Origin: Ramlibacter sp.
GTDB taxonomy: Bacteria; Pseudomonadota; Gammaproteobacteria; Burkholderiales; Burkholderiaceae_C
DNA: 61,434 nt
Direction of reading: 5' to 3'
Assembly: GCF_028291745.1 (NCBI RefSeq)
Contig: NZ_JAQGNQ010000016.1
Span: forward strand, 1-61,434
The stretch's first letter is position 1, and each line of letters begins with the position of its first letter. A program made the position numbers and the translations under genes. Of the stretch, positions 49,796-59,771 are shown in pieces. The notes under the pieces were generated by a model. It saw only the letters and a list, made by a program, of their open reading frames with translations. It did not search any database and had not been told where the DNA came from.

Positions 49796-49815
49796 AAGGG
49801 CCCTGACGGGCCCTT
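49796..49815. terminator. Bidirectional terminator (DUF192 / sodB)
   Basis: AAGGGCCC, TGAC and GGGCCCTT form a perfect 8-bp stem. On the minus strand it is followed by TTGTTTT, so it is strongest for sodB. It also lies just after the plus-strand DUF192 gene. Confidence 0.8.
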
Positions 49816-49848
49816 GGAGTTCGGCGGCGCCGCGTGCGCGGCGTCGGG

Positions 49849-50430
49849 TTACCCGAAATTCTTCGCCGCGAAATCCCAGTTCACGAGCTTGTCGAGATAG
49901 GTCTCGACGAATTTGGGACGCAGGTTGCGGTAGTCGATGTAATACGCGTGTTCCCACACGTCCACGGTCATGACGGCCTTGTCGGCGGTGGTCAGCGGGG
50001 TGCCCGCGGCGCCGGTGTTGACGATGTCGACGCTGCCGTCCGGCTTCTTCACCAGCCAGGTCCAGCCCGAACCGAAGTTGCCCACGGCGGACTTCACGAA
50101 GGCATCGCGGAAGGCCTGGTAGCTGCCCCACTTGCTGCTGATCGCCTGCGCCAGCGCGCCGGTGGGCTCGCCGCCGCCTTGCGGCTTCATGCAGCTCCAG
50201 AAGAAGGTGTGGTTCCAGACCTGCGCGGAGTTGTTGTAGATCGCGCCCGACGACTTGCGGATGATCTCCTCGAGGGGCATGTTCTCGAACTCGGTGCCCT
50301 TCTGCAGGTTGTTGAGGTTCACCACGTACGCGTTGTGGTGCTTGCCGTGGTGATACTCGAGCGTCTCCTGCGAATAGTGCGGAGCGAGCGAATCGATCGG
50401 GTAAGGCAGGGGGGGCAGGACGTGTTCCAT
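49849..50430 (-). CDS. sodB: Iron superoxide dismutase SodB
   Basis: This 193-residue Fe/Mn-family superoxide dismutase has metal ligands in LEYHHGKHHNAYV (first His), NNSAQVWNHTFFW (second His) and the terminal DVWEHAYYIDYRN (Asp and His). FGSGWTWLV and AIYNNSAQ are more typical of iron than manganese enzymes. It is cytosolic with no signal peptide. It follows xseA on the same strand. Confidence 0.93.
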   Translation of the reverse strand: MEHVLPPLPYPIDSLAPHYSQETLEYHHGKHHNAYVVNLNNLQKGTEFENMPLEEIIRKSSGAIYNNSAQVWNHTFFWSCMKPQGGGEPTGALAQAISSKWGSYQAFRDAFVKSAVGNFGSGWTWLVKKPDGSVDIVNTGAAGTPLTTADKAVMTVDVWEHAYYIDYRNLRPKFVETYLDKLVNWDFAAKNFG

Positions 50431-50469
50431 CTTCTTCCTCGGTGGGTTGTGGTTTCGACTGGGGGCATT

Positions 50470-51897
50470 CTAGGGACGATTGACTGCGGCAGGCGCGACC
50501 CGCAAATCAACCTCGCCGTCGGCGAGGACGGCGCGCACCGCCTGTCCGGGCTGCACATGGTGCACGCTGGTGATGGGATGCCCCGCTTGCGCATCGGTCA
50601 GCAATGCATAGCCACGCTGCAGCACCAGGCGGGGGTCGAGCAATTTCAGGCGCAGCTCGATGTGCTCGCACTGCCGCCTCGCGCGCTCCAGCCGCCCCGC
50701 AAGGCCGGCGCGCAGTGCCTGCTGGTCGCGCACGAGTTGCTCGCGCGCCCGCTGCACGCGTGTGGCCAGGGCCAGGCGCAGCCGCGGCCCGCGCCGGTGC
50801 GTGACTTCGTCCTGCGCACTGCGCACGCGCGTGGCGACCGCAAAGCGCAGGCGCTGCGCCTGGCGCTCGCTGCGAAGATGTTGCTGGGCCGTGCGCGCCG
50901 AAGGGCGGCCGAGATGGGCTGCGGCCTGGTCGAGGCGCTGGCTGGCGCGATCGAGGCGACGCAGCGCGGCCCCCTGCAGCCGCTCGTGCAGCAGGTGCAG
51001 CGCCGCGAGCCAGGTCTCCCTCGGCTGGGCGGCGAGTTCCGCGGCCGCGGTCGGCGTGGGCGCGCGCAGGTCCGCGCAGAAGTCGGCGATGGTGAAGTCC
51101 GTCTCGTGCCCGACCCCGCTCACCACCGGCACCGGGCTGCGCACGATGGCCCGCGCAAGCTGTTCGTCGTTGAAGGCCCACAGGTCCTCGATGGATCCGC
51201 CGCCGCGCACCAGCAGCACCAGGTCGATGGTGCCGCGCTCGGCGAGGCTATACAGCGACTCCAGCGCGCGCACCAACTCGCCCGGCGCCTGGCTGCCCTG
51301 CACCGCCGCCGGCGCCAGCACCACCGGCACGTGCGGCGCGCGCCGATGCAGGCAGGTCACGACGTCGTGCAGCGCCGCGGCACCCAGGGAAGTGACGATG
51401 CCGATGCCGCGCGGCAGCAAGGGCAGCTCGCGCTTGCGCTCGGCATCGAACAGGCCCTCGTCCTCGAGCCTGGCCTTCAAGCGCAGGAACTGCTCGAACA
51501 AGGCGCCCTGCCCCGCGCGCCGCATGCTTTCCACCACGAGCTGCAGGTCGCCGCGCTGCTCGTACACACCGAGCCGCCCCGTCACCTCGACCAGTTCGCC
51601 GTCGCGCGGCGCAAACGACAGAAGCCCGGCCGCCCGACGGAACATCGCGCAGCGGACCTGGCCCTGCTCATCCTTCAGCGAAAAGTAGCAGTGGCCGCTG
51701 CCGGCGCGCGAAAAGCCGGTGATCTCGCCGCGCACGGACACAGGATTGAAGCGGGCTTCCAGCGCGTCGGCAACCGCGCGGCAGAGCGCGCCCACGGCCC
51801 AGATCCGGCGGCCGGCGGATGCGGCCGGGGCTCCGTCCGTCAGCAAACCAACGGCCTCCAAGGGTAAACCCGATGGAAATCCATCCACAGCGTGCAC
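50470..51897 (-). CDS. xseA: Exodeoxyribonuclease VII large subunit
   Basis: This 475-residue nuclease subunit has an N-terminal OB-fold (VRGEITGFSRAGSGHCYFSL, VEVTGRLGVYEQRGDLQLVV), a catalytic domain with IGIVTSLGAAALHDVVTCL and VLLVRGGGSIEDLWAFND, and VVSGVGHETDFTIADFCADL. A long Arg-rich coiled coil (about 290-420) ends in RGYALLTD. GTG at 51897 is the earliest start; a shorter version from a later codon is possible. xseB is not adjacent. Confidence 0.92.
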   Translation of the reverse strand: MHAVDGFPSGLPLEAVGLLTDGAPAASAGRRIWAVGALCRAVADALEARFNPVSVRGEITGFSRAGSGHCYFSLKDEQGQVRCAMFRRAAGLLSFAPRDGELVEVTGRLGVYEQRGDLQLVVESMRRAGQGALFEQFLRLKARLEDEGLFDAERKRELPLLPRGIGIVTSLGAAALHDVVTCLHRRAPHVPVVLAPAAVQGSQAPGELVRALESLYSLAERGTIDLVLLVRGGGSIEDLWAFNDEQLARAIVRSPVPVVSGVGHETDFTIADFCADLRAPTPTAAAELAAQPRETWLAALHLLHERLQGAALRRLDRASQRLDQAAAHLGRPSARTAQQHLRSERQAQRLRFAVATRVRSAQDEVTHRRGPRLRLALATRVQRAREQLVRDQQALRAGLAGRLERARRQCEHIELRLKLLDPRLVLQRGYALLTDAQAGHPITSVHHVQPGQAVRAVLADGEVDLRVAPAAVNRP

Positions 51898-52191
51898 GGT
51901 TCCGGCAAGACCGCGCGGACCTCCGCGCGCGCCCTGATTTCTCGGGGCAAGTCCTTGAATTCAAAGGGAATTTTCCTGCTCATCGGGTCATCGTTTGGTC
52001 ACGATCATGAATTGGCGCGGTAGCGCACCATGGGTAGGGGGATTTCTCAACAAAGTTATCCACAACATTTGTGAGTGTCGTCCTACGGCCACGTCGGCTC
52101 GTCCTACACCGCGCGAGTCCGCCATAATCCGCCGCACCGACGCAGGCACCGCGTGCCTGCCGGCCCCTAGAGACCCGGCGGAGTACCCCTT
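51898..52191. other. Divergent intergenic region between xseA and exbB
   Basis: No gene is supported in these 294 bases. The region should contain the promoters of xseA (minus) and the exbB-exbD-lpxK run (plus). It includes GTTATCCACAACA at 52055-52067, which carries a perfect DnaA-box consensus TTATCCACA (52056-52064) as a single copy. Confidence 0.4.
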
Positions 52192-52824
52192 TTGCTTTCG
52201 ATCATACAAGCCGCAGGCTGGCCTATCTGGCCGCTGGTTGCCTGCTCCATCCTGGCCCTGGCCCTGATCATCGAGCGCTTCATCAGCCTCAAGACCGCGA
52301 AGGTGGCACCGCCCAAATTGCTGGACGAAGCCCTGGCGGTCTCGCGCGTGACCGTGCCCGCACCCGACGTCGTGCGCCAGCTCGAACAGAACTCCGCGCT
52401 CGGCGAAGTGCTGGCCAGCGGCTTTCGCGCGCTGAACTCCGACCCGCGCTGCAGCGAAGCGGACCTGCGCGCCAACATGGAAAACACCGGCCGCGCCGTC
52501 GCGCACCGGCTCGAGCGCTACCTGAACGCACTCGCGACCATCGCGTCGGCGGCGCCGCTGCTGGGCCTGTTCGGCACCGTGATCGGCATGATCGAGATCT
52601 TCGGCTCGCAGTCGGCGACGGCCGGCACCGGCGGCAGCAATCCGGCGCTGCTGGCGCACGGCATCTCGGTGGCCCTGTACAACACGGCGTTCGGCCTGAT
52701 CGTCGCGATCCCCGCGTTGATCTTCTGGCGCTATTTCCGCGGCCGCGTCGACGAGTACCTGCTGACGCTGGAACTGGCCGCCGAACGATTCGCGCGCCAC
52801 CTGAACAACCTGCGCCGCGCCTGA
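52192..52824 (+). CDS. exbB: MotA/TolQ/ExbB-family proton channel protein
   Basis: This 210-residue inner-membrane protein has three predicted membrane helices: WPIWPLVACSILALALIIER, then LGLFGTVIGMIEIF and GLIVAIPALIFWRYF. ATIASAAPLLGLFGTVIGMI is the family signature. With ExbD it turns proton-motive force into work on TonB or a similar partner. It starts with TTG at 52192. Placement beside exbD and lpxK is the common Burkholderiales order; whether it serves TonB or lipid transport is unproven. Confidence 0.88.
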   Translation: MLSIIQAAGWPIWPLVACSILALALIIERFISLKTAKVAPPKLLDEALAVSRVTVPAPDVVRQLEQNSALGEVLASGFRALNSDPRCSEADLRANMENTGRAVAHRLERYLNALATIASAAPLLGLFGTVIGMIEIFGSQSATAGTGGSNPALLAHGISVALYNTAFGLIVAIPALIFWRYFRGRVDEYLLTLELAAERFARHLNNLRRA

Positions 52825-52837
52825 GCGAAGCCGCACC

Positions 52838-53269
52838 ATGAACTTCCGTCCCCGCGCCAAGGACGAACCGGAGATCAACCTGATCCCGTTCATCGACGTG
52901 CTGCTGGTGATCCTCATCTTCCTGATGCTGACCACCACCTACAGCAAGTTCACCGAGATGCAGCTGAAGCTGCCCGTGGCGGACACCGACGCCCAGCGGG
53001 ACTACCCCAAGGAAGTGGTGGTCGCCGTTTCGACCGACGGCCGCTACATGGTCAATCGCGAGGCGGTCACCGGCCGCGGGCCCGACGCGCTGGCCAGTGC
53101 CATGGAGGCCGCTGCCGCGAGGGCCGGCAAGGACTCGGTGGTGATCATCAGCGCGGATGCCACGGCCACCCACCAGTCCGTGATCACGGTGATGGAAGCG
53201 GCGCGCCGCATCGGCCTGTCGCAGATCACCTTCGCGACGCAATCATCGGCGCAGGCCGGGAGCAAGTAA
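52838..53269 (+). CDS. exbD: ExbD/TolR-family protein
   Basis: This 143-residue protein has one N-terminal membrane helix (PFIDVLLVILIFLMLTTTY) containing the proton-carrying Asp in INLIPFIDVLLV. A periplasmic domain ends in the repeat-like SVITVMEAARRIGLSQITFA. It begins 13 bases after exbB and 3 bases before lpxK. Confidence 0.92.
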   Translation: MNFRPRAKDEPEINLIPFIDVLLVILIFLMLTTTYSKFTEMQLKLPVADTDAQRDYPKEVVVAVSTDGRYMVNREAVTGRGPDALASAMEAAAARAGKDSVVIISADATATHQSVITVMEAARRIGLSQITFATQSSAQAGSK

Positions 53270-53272
53270 GCC

Positions 53273-54265
53273 TTGGCCGGTGCGCTACAGCGCGCCTGGC
53301 TGCGCCGCGGCCTGCTGGCGCGGCTGCTCTTTCCGGTGTCCCTCCTGTATCGCGCGCTCGGTGCGTTGCATCGCGCCGCGTATGCCGTGGGCCTGCGGCG
53401 GACCGAACGCCTGCCGGTGCCAGTGATCGTCGTCGGCAACGTGATTGCCGGCGGCGCCGGCAAGACACCCGTCGTGCTGGCCCTGCTGCAACACCTGCAT
53501 GCGCGTGGGCTGCAGGCGGGAGTCGTCTCGCGGGGCTACGGGCGCCGCACGAGCGGCTGCCTGGAGGTGTCGGCGCAGGACACGGCCAGCGGCGTCGGCG
53601 ATGAGCCGCTGCTGCTGAAAAGCAGATCCGGCGTGCCGGTGTTTGTCGCAGCGCGTCGCGCCCAGGCCGGTCGCGCCTTGCTGCAGGCCTACCCCGCCGT
53701 GCAGGTCATCGTCAGCGACGACGGGCTGCAGCACCATGCGCTCGCGCGGGACATCGAGGTCTGCGTGTTCGATGGGCGCGGCATCGGCAACGGCTGGCTG
53801 CTGCCCGCGGGCCCGTTGCGCGAACCGTGGCCGCGCAAGGTGGACCTGGTGCTGTCGCATGGTGGCGCCCCCGGCATGGCCGGTCATGCGATGCAGCGCG
53901 CGCTGGCCACCGAGGTCGTGCGCGGCGACGGCTCCCGCCGGCCGCTCGCGCAACTGCAAGGGCAAGCCGTGCACGCGCTGGCCGGCATCGCCAACCCGGA
54001 GGCCTTCTTCGCGATGTTGCGCGCCGCGGGCCTCACCTTGGCAAGCACGCACGCGCTGCCGGACCACCACGACTTCGCCGATGCGGCCGGTCTGCCTGAG
54101 GGCACGCTCGTCTGCACCGAGAAGGACGCGGTGAAGCTGTGGCGCTTGCGACCGGACGCCTGGGCGGTGCCTTTGCAGCTGACGATCCCGCCCGCTTTCT
54201 GGTCGGAGTTCGATCGCCTGCTGGATGCGCGGCTATCATCCCCGCATGGATCCCCGACTGCTTGA
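53273..54265 (+). CDS. lpxK: Tetraacyldisaccharide 4'-kinase LpxK
   Basis: This 330-residue membrane-associated kinase adds the 4'-phosphate to lipid A precursor. An N-terminal amphipathic helix precedes the P-loop [46 protein letters not shown] and [19 protein letters not shown] are LpxK landmarks. It uses a TTG start 3 bases after exbD. A Trm112-like gene overlaps its end by 20 bases. Confidence 0.93.
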   Translation: MAGALQRAWLRRGLLARLLFPVSLLYRALGALHRAAYAVGLRRTERLPVPVIVVGNVIAGGAGKTPVVLALLQHLHARGLQAGVVSRGYGRRTSGCLEVSAQDTASGVGDEPLLLKSRSGVPVFVAARRAQAGRALLQAYPAVQVIVSDDGLQHHALARDIEVCVFDGRGIGNGWLLPAGPLREPWPRKVDLVLSHGGAPGMAGHAMQRALATEVVRGDGSRRPLAQLQGQAVHALAGIANPEAFFAMLRAAGLTLASTHALPDHHDFADAAGLPEGTLVCTEKDAVKLWRLRPDAWAVPLQLTIPPAFWSEFDRLLDARLSSPHGSPTA

Positions 54266-54452
54266 GCTGCTCGTGTGCCCCGTGACCAAGGGGCCGCTGG
54301 ACTACGACCGCCAACGCCAGGAACTGCTCTCGCGCAGCGCCCGCCTCGCCTATCCGATCCGCGACGGCATCCCGGTGCTGCTCGAAGAGGAAGCGCGCAC
54401 GCTCAGCGACGACGAACTCGAGCGACTGCCGGCGCGCACCCCGCTGGTCTGA
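54246..54452 (+). CDS. Trm112-family protein (YcaR-like)
   Basis: This 68-residue protein reads [20 protein letters not shown], then [20 protein letters not shown]. This is the Trm112/UPF0434 fold that in bacteria has a single Cys in the CPVTKGPL motif. It is constantly found between lpxK and kdsB. Its bacterial role is unclear. Confidence 0.92.
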   Translation: MDPRLLELLVCPVTKGPLDYDRQRQELLSRSARLAYPIRDGIPVLLEEEARTLSDDELERLPARTPLV

Positions 54453-54465
54453 GAAGCTGATCGCC

Positions 54466-56023
<1,558 letters not shown>

Positions 56024-56036
56024 TCGCGGCGCGCGA

Positions 56037-56972
56037 TCACTGCATCAACTCCAGCATCAGCGCGATCCTCGCCTTGACCGGCGACAAGCCATCCGCGCCC
56101 GGCAGGCGATCTCCCGGCTGAGGCAGCACGCGCCCTTGCGCACAGCGCGAGGCGCGCCGCACCTCCACGCCTTGCTCCTGCGCCGCGAGCAGCGCGCCCT
56201 CGAGCGCCTCGTGCACGGTGCCGTTGCCGGTGGCGGCCACGACGATGCCGGCAACGCCGTCTTTCACCAGCGCGCGCACGAGCGCGCTACCGGCCCCCGC
56301 GTGGCTCATGACGATTTCCACCCGCGGCCACGCATCGGGGTCGGGCAGCGATCCGGCGCTGCGCAGTGCCGGCCCTTGCGGCCACGCCCGCAGCACGCGC
56401 AGCCGCCCTTCCTCCACGTACGCCAGCGGCCCCGCGTCACCGGAGCCGAAGGCATCGGCGCGGTAGCTGTGCACCTTCTGCACCTCGATGGCGCCATGCA
56501 CGGTGCCTGCCAGCACAACGCACACGCCCTGCGCCAGCGGTGACGCCGCGACGCTCAGTGCGTCGGCGATGTTCTGCGGACCGTCGGCCGCGGCGGACGT
56601 GGCGGGCCGCATGGCCCCGGTGAGCACGACCGGCTTCACGGGCGCCAGCACGGCGTGCAGGAAGAACGCGGTCTCCTCGAGGGTGTCGGTGCCGTGGGTG
56701 ATCACGATGCCGGCGACCTCCGTCTGCGCGAGCCAATGCGCGCAGCGCTGCGAGAGCGCGCACCACTGCGCCAGGCCCAGGTCCTTGCTGTCGATGTTGG
56801 CGACCTGTTCGGCCGCGAGCGTGCTGCCCTCGGGAACGGGCACGTGCGCGATCAGTTCCTCCACGCCCAGTTCGCCGGCGCGGTATCCGAGGTTGTCGGA
56901 GGCCGACGCGGCGCGGCCCGCGATGGTGCCGCCGCAGCCCAATACCACGATTCTTCTTTCGCTCACTTGCAT
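56037..56972 (-). CDS. Asparaginase (type I/II asparaginase family)
   Basis: This 311-residue enzyme hydrolyses asparagine to aspartate and ammonia. Catalytic Thr residues are in [12 protein letters not shown] and [20 protein letters not shown], with [21 protein letters not shown] between them. The absence of a signal peptide suggests a cytosolic enzyme. The start at 56972 lies 12 bases from a LexA operator shared with lexA, so expression may respond to DNA damage, although that is only inferred from position. Confidence 0.9.
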   Translation of the reverse strand: MQVSERRIVVLGCGGTIAGRAASASDNLGYRAGELGVEELIAHVPVPEGSTLAAEQVANIDSKDLGLAQWCALSQRCAHWLAQTEVAGIVITHGTDTLEETAFFLHAVLAPVKPVVLTGAMRPATSAAADGPQNIADALSVAASPLAQGVCVVLAGTVHGAIEVQKVHSYRADAFGSGDAGPLAYVEEGRLRVLRAWPQGPALRSAGSLPDPDAWPRVEIVMSHAGAGSALVRALVKDGVAGIVVAATGNGTVHEALEGALLAAQEQGVEVRRASRCAQGRVLPQPGDRLPGADGLSPVKARIALMLELMQ

Positions 56973-56983
56973 TCCTGTCCAAA

Positions 56984-57018
56984 CTGTTCAAAAATACAGC
57001 CACTGGATATCAACACAG
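56984..57018. promoter_or_regulatory. Two tandem LexA operators (SOS boxes)
   Basis: CTGTTCAAAAATACAG at 56984-56999 and CTGGATATCAACACAG at 57003-57018 both fit the CTG-N10-CAG LexA consensus, with centres 19 bases apart. They lie between the divergent asparaginase and lexA genes and should give lexA strong autoregulation. The asparaginase start is only 12 bases from the first box. Confidence 0.9.
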
Positions 57019-57064
57019 TAAACCGCAGCAAGCCATGGCGAACCCGCACCAGGAGCCCACGACG

Positions 57065-57736
57065 ATGGAAGCGCCCAAGCTGACAGCCCGCCAGCAACAG
57101 ATTCTGGACCTGATCCAGGGCGCCATCGCGCGCACCGGCGCGCCACCCACGCGCGCCGAGATCGCCACCGAACTCGGCTTCAAGTCCGCGAACGCCGCCG
57201 AGGAACATCTGCAGGCCCTCGCCCGCAAGGGCGTGATCGAACTGGTCAGCGGCACCTCGCGCGGCATCCGGCTGCGGGGCGATGCGCTGCGCTCCATCCA
57301 CGAGTCACGGGCCAGGGAATTCCAGCTGCCGCTGCAAGGCCTGGCGCAACTGGCGCTGCCGCTGGTGGGCCGGGTGGCGGCCGGCTCGCCGATCCTGGCG
57401 CAGGAGCACGTCGACCAGACCTACTATGTCGAGAGCGGCCTGTTCCAGCGCCGGCCCGACTACCTGCTGAAGGTGCGCGGCATGTCCATGCGCGACGCCG
57501 GCATCATGGATGGCGACCTGCTGGCCGTGCAGTCCACGCGCGACGCCAAGAACGGCCAGATCATCGTCGCCCGGCTGGGTGACGACGTCACGGTCAAGCG
57601 CTTCCGCCGCAACAAGCACCTGATCGAGCTGCACGCGGAAAACCCCGACTACCCCACCATCGTGGTGGAGCCCGGGGAGCCCTTCGAAGTCGAAGGCGTC
57701 GCGGTCGGGCTGATCCGCAACACGATGCTGATGTAA
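57065..57736 (+). CDS. lexA: LexA repressor
   Basis: This 223-residue SOS repressor has an N-terminal winged helix ([37 protein letters not shown]). The self-cleavage site Ala106-Gly107 is in [10 protein letters not shown]; nucleophile Ser141 is in [11 protein letters not shown], and Lys178 is in VTVKRF. ATG at 57065, with AGGAG nine bases before it, was chosen over an ATG at 57035 because family members begin right at the KLTARQ helix. Two LexA boxes lie just upstream. Confidence 0.95.
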   Translation: MEAPKLTARQQQILDLIQGAIARTGAPPTRAEIATELGFKSANAAEEHLQALARKGVIELVSGTSRGIRLRGDALRSIHESRAREFQLPLQGLAQLALPLVGRVAAGSPILAQEHVDQTYYVESGLFQRRPDYLLKVRGMSMRDAGIMDGDLLAVQSTRDAKNGQIIVARLGDDVTVKRFRRNKHLIELHAENPDYPTIVVEPGEPFEVEGVAVGLIRNTMLM

Positions 57737-57849
57737 ACCCCGCGGCCGTCGCAGGTGGCAGGCGTATGGCGAGGCATCGCCATCACCCTGCGGCCGCCGC
57801 ATTCCCGAGCAATCCTGCCTGTGTCTTCCCCAGCAAAAGGAGCTGTCAC

Positions 57850-58134
57850 ATGGCAACCGCATTCCTGCTTCCCTTCGGCAATCTCTTCGCCTCGCTGCAG
57901 GCGCTGGCGGCGTGGTTTGCGCCGCGTCCATCACCAGCGCCCGCGCAAACCGTGCGCCTTCCGGCACAGCGCCGCACGATCGTCACGCAGCCGGCCAAGC
58001 CGCTGCGGGTCGTCCGCGTGCTCGAGCCGAGCGCGCCGCGCACCGTCGCCGGCCGCATGGTGATCTCGGGCCGCATGGCCGACGTGTGCGCGGAGCTCGA
58101 TCGCCTTGCGGCGCTGGAGGCGAAGGGCTGTTGA
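57850..58134 (+). CDS. Small hypothetical protein downstream of lexA
   Basis: This 94-residue protein follows an AAAAGGAG ribosome-binding site. It has a hydrophobic N-terminal helix (FLLPFGNLFASLQALAAWF), a Pro/Arg-rich middle and a C-terminal GRMVISGRMADVCAELDRLA amphipathic segment. It lies 113 bases after lexA and could be SOS-controlled by read-through. In size and position it invites comparison with cell-division inhibitors, but no SulA motif is present. Its function is unknown. Confidence 0.6.
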   Translation: MATAFLLPFGNLFASLQALAAWFAPRPSPAPAQTVRLPAQRRTIVTQPAKPLRVVRVLEPSAPRTVAGRMVISGRMADVCAELDRLAALEAKGC

Positions 58135-58141
58135 GGCGTCC

Positions 58142-58657
58142 TCAGCGCGCCGCGCCCGCCAGGTAATCCGCCTTGCCCACGTCCACGCCGTTGTGCCGCA
58201 ACATGGCATACGCGGTGGTGATGTGGAAGAAGAAGTTCGGCAGCGCCCAGGTTGTCAGATAGGCCTGCGCCGTCATCGTGCGGGTGGTCTCGCGGCCCAC
58301 CGGGAAGGTGATCTGCTTGTCCTCCGTACCGTCGATCGCGCTGGCCGGCACCGCGGCCAGGTAGTCCAGCGTCTTCTGGATGCGGGCCTTCAGCTCGGGA
58401 AAGGTGGCCTCGTTGTCCTCGAACTTCGGCGCCTCGACCCCGGAGATGCGGGCCACGCCGTTCTTGGCGGCGTCGCACGCAATGAGGATCTGCCGGGTGA
58501 AAGGCAGCATGTCCGGCGCCAGCCGGAAGTTCGTCAGCACCGAGGGGTCGAACTTGCGGGTCAGCGCGCTTGCCTCGCCCTTGTCGAGGAGGTGACTGAG
58601 GTTGCGCAGCATGTGCTGGAACACCGGCACGCTCGCCGTGTACATGGACATTGCCAT
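58142..58657 (-). CDS. DUF1993 family protein
   Basis: This 171-residue protein begins MAMSMYTASVPVFQHMLRNL and contains FRLAPDMLPFTRQILIACDA, KFEDNEATFPELKARIQKTL and the C-terminal LPNFFFHITTAYAMLRHNGV. These are DUF1993 (DinB-like four-helix bundle) landmarks. Conserved His residues may bind metal. It is cytosolic, and its function is unknown. Confidence 0.88.
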   Translation of the reverse strand: MAMSMYTASVPVFQHMLRNLSHLLDKGEASALTRKFDPSVLTNFRLAPDMLPFTRQILIACDAAKNGVARISGVEAPKFEDNEATFPELKARIQKTLDYLAAVPASAIDGTEDKQITFPVGRETTRTMTAQAYLTTWALPNFFFHITTAYAMLRHNGVDVGKADYLAGAAR

Positions 58658-58754
58658 CGATGGATCTCCTGTTTGGGTCGAAAAGGACGCGATGCTACCC
58701 CCCGGCGGGCAGCCCTGCCTTGGGACTCCCGGCAGCCAAGGCACAATCGAGGGA

Positions 58755-59762
58755 ATGAACATCGTGATCCTCGACGATTACCAGGATGCCGTGCGCAAGC
58801 TGCAGTGCGCATCCAAGCTGGAAGCCTACCCCGCCAAGGTCTTCACCAACACGGTCAAGGGCATCGGCCAGCTCTCCGTGCGCCTGCGGGACGCGGACGT
58901 GATCGTGCTGATCCGCGAACGCAGCCACATCACCCGGCAGCTGGTCGAAAAGCTGCCGCGCCTGAAGCTGATCTCGCAGACCGGGCGGGTCGGCGCGCAC
59001 GTCGACATCGAGGCTTGCAGCGAGCGCGGCATCGCGGTGGCGGAGGGCGTCGGCTCGCCCATCGCCCCGGCCGAACTCACCTGGGCCTTGATCATGACGG
59101 CCATGCGCAGGCTGCCGCAATACATCGCCAGCCTCAAGCACGGGGCCTGGCAGCAGTCCGGCATGAAGTCCGCGTCGATGCCGCCGAACTTCGGCGTCGG
59201 CATGGTGCTGCGCGGCAAGACGCTGGGGATCTGGGGCTACGGCAAGATCGGCCAGCTGGTGGCGGGCTACGGCAAGGCGTTCGGCATGCGCGTGCAGGTC
59301 TGGGGCAGCCCCGAGTCGCGCGCCAAGGCGGAGGCCGACGGCCTGCTCGCCGCGCCGAGCCGCGAGGCGCTGTTCGCCGAGAGCGACGTGCTGAGCCTGC
59401 ACCTGCGCCTGAACGAGGAAACCTTCGGCATCGTGAAGCTGGAGGACCTCAATCGCATGAAGCCCACGGCCATGATCGTCAACACCTCGCGCGCCGAACT
59501 GATCGAGCCGGAGGCGCTGATCGCCGCACTGAACCGGGGCCGCCCCGGCATGGCCGCCATCGACGTGTTCGAGAGCGAACCCATCCTGCAGGGCCACGCC
59601 CTGCTGCGCCTGGAAAACTGCATCTGCACGCCGCACATCGGCTACGTGGAGCAGGAAAGCTACGAGCTCTATTTCGGCGCCGCCTTCGACAATGTCGTCA
59701 ACTACATCCGCGGCACGCCCACGAACATCGTCAACCCGGGCGCCCTGCAAGTGCGCCGCTGA
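58755..59762 (+). CDS. D-isomer-specific 2-hydroxyacid dehydrogenase family protein
   Basis: This 335-residue NAD(P)-dependent enzyme has the cofactor loop TLGIWGYGKIGQLVAGYGKA. The catalytic Arg lies in MIVNTSRAELIEPEALIAAL, the Glu in AAIDVFESEPI, and the His in NCICTPHIGYVEQESYE. It resembles phosphoglycerate or hydroxypyruvate dehydrogenases that lack the ACT domain. The physiological substrate is unknown. Confidence 0.88.
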   Translation: MNIVILDDYQDAVRKLQCASKLEAYPAKVFTNTVKGIGQLSVRLRDADVIVLIRERSHITRQLVEKLPRLKLISQTGRVGAHVDIEACSERGIAVAEGVGSPIAPAELTWALIMTAMRRLPQYIASLKHGAWQQSGMKSASMPPNFGVGMVLRGKTLGIWGYGKIGQLVAGYGKAFGMRVQVWGSPESRAKAEADGLLAAPSREALFAESDVLSLHLRLNEETFGIVKLEDLNRMKPTAMIVNTSRAELIEPEALIAALNRGRPGMAAIDVFESEPILQGHALLRLENCICTPHIGYVEQESYELYFGAAFDNVVNYIRGTPTNIVNPGALQVRR

Positions 59763-59771
59763 GCGCCGCCC

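Noticed and set aside
52056..52064. Perfect DnaA box TTATCCACA upstream of exbB, possible origin of replication
   Set aside because: It is a single copy with no AT-rich unwinding element and no dnaA/dnaN/gyrB/rpmH neighbourhood. One 9-mer is expected by chance or as a lone regulatory box.
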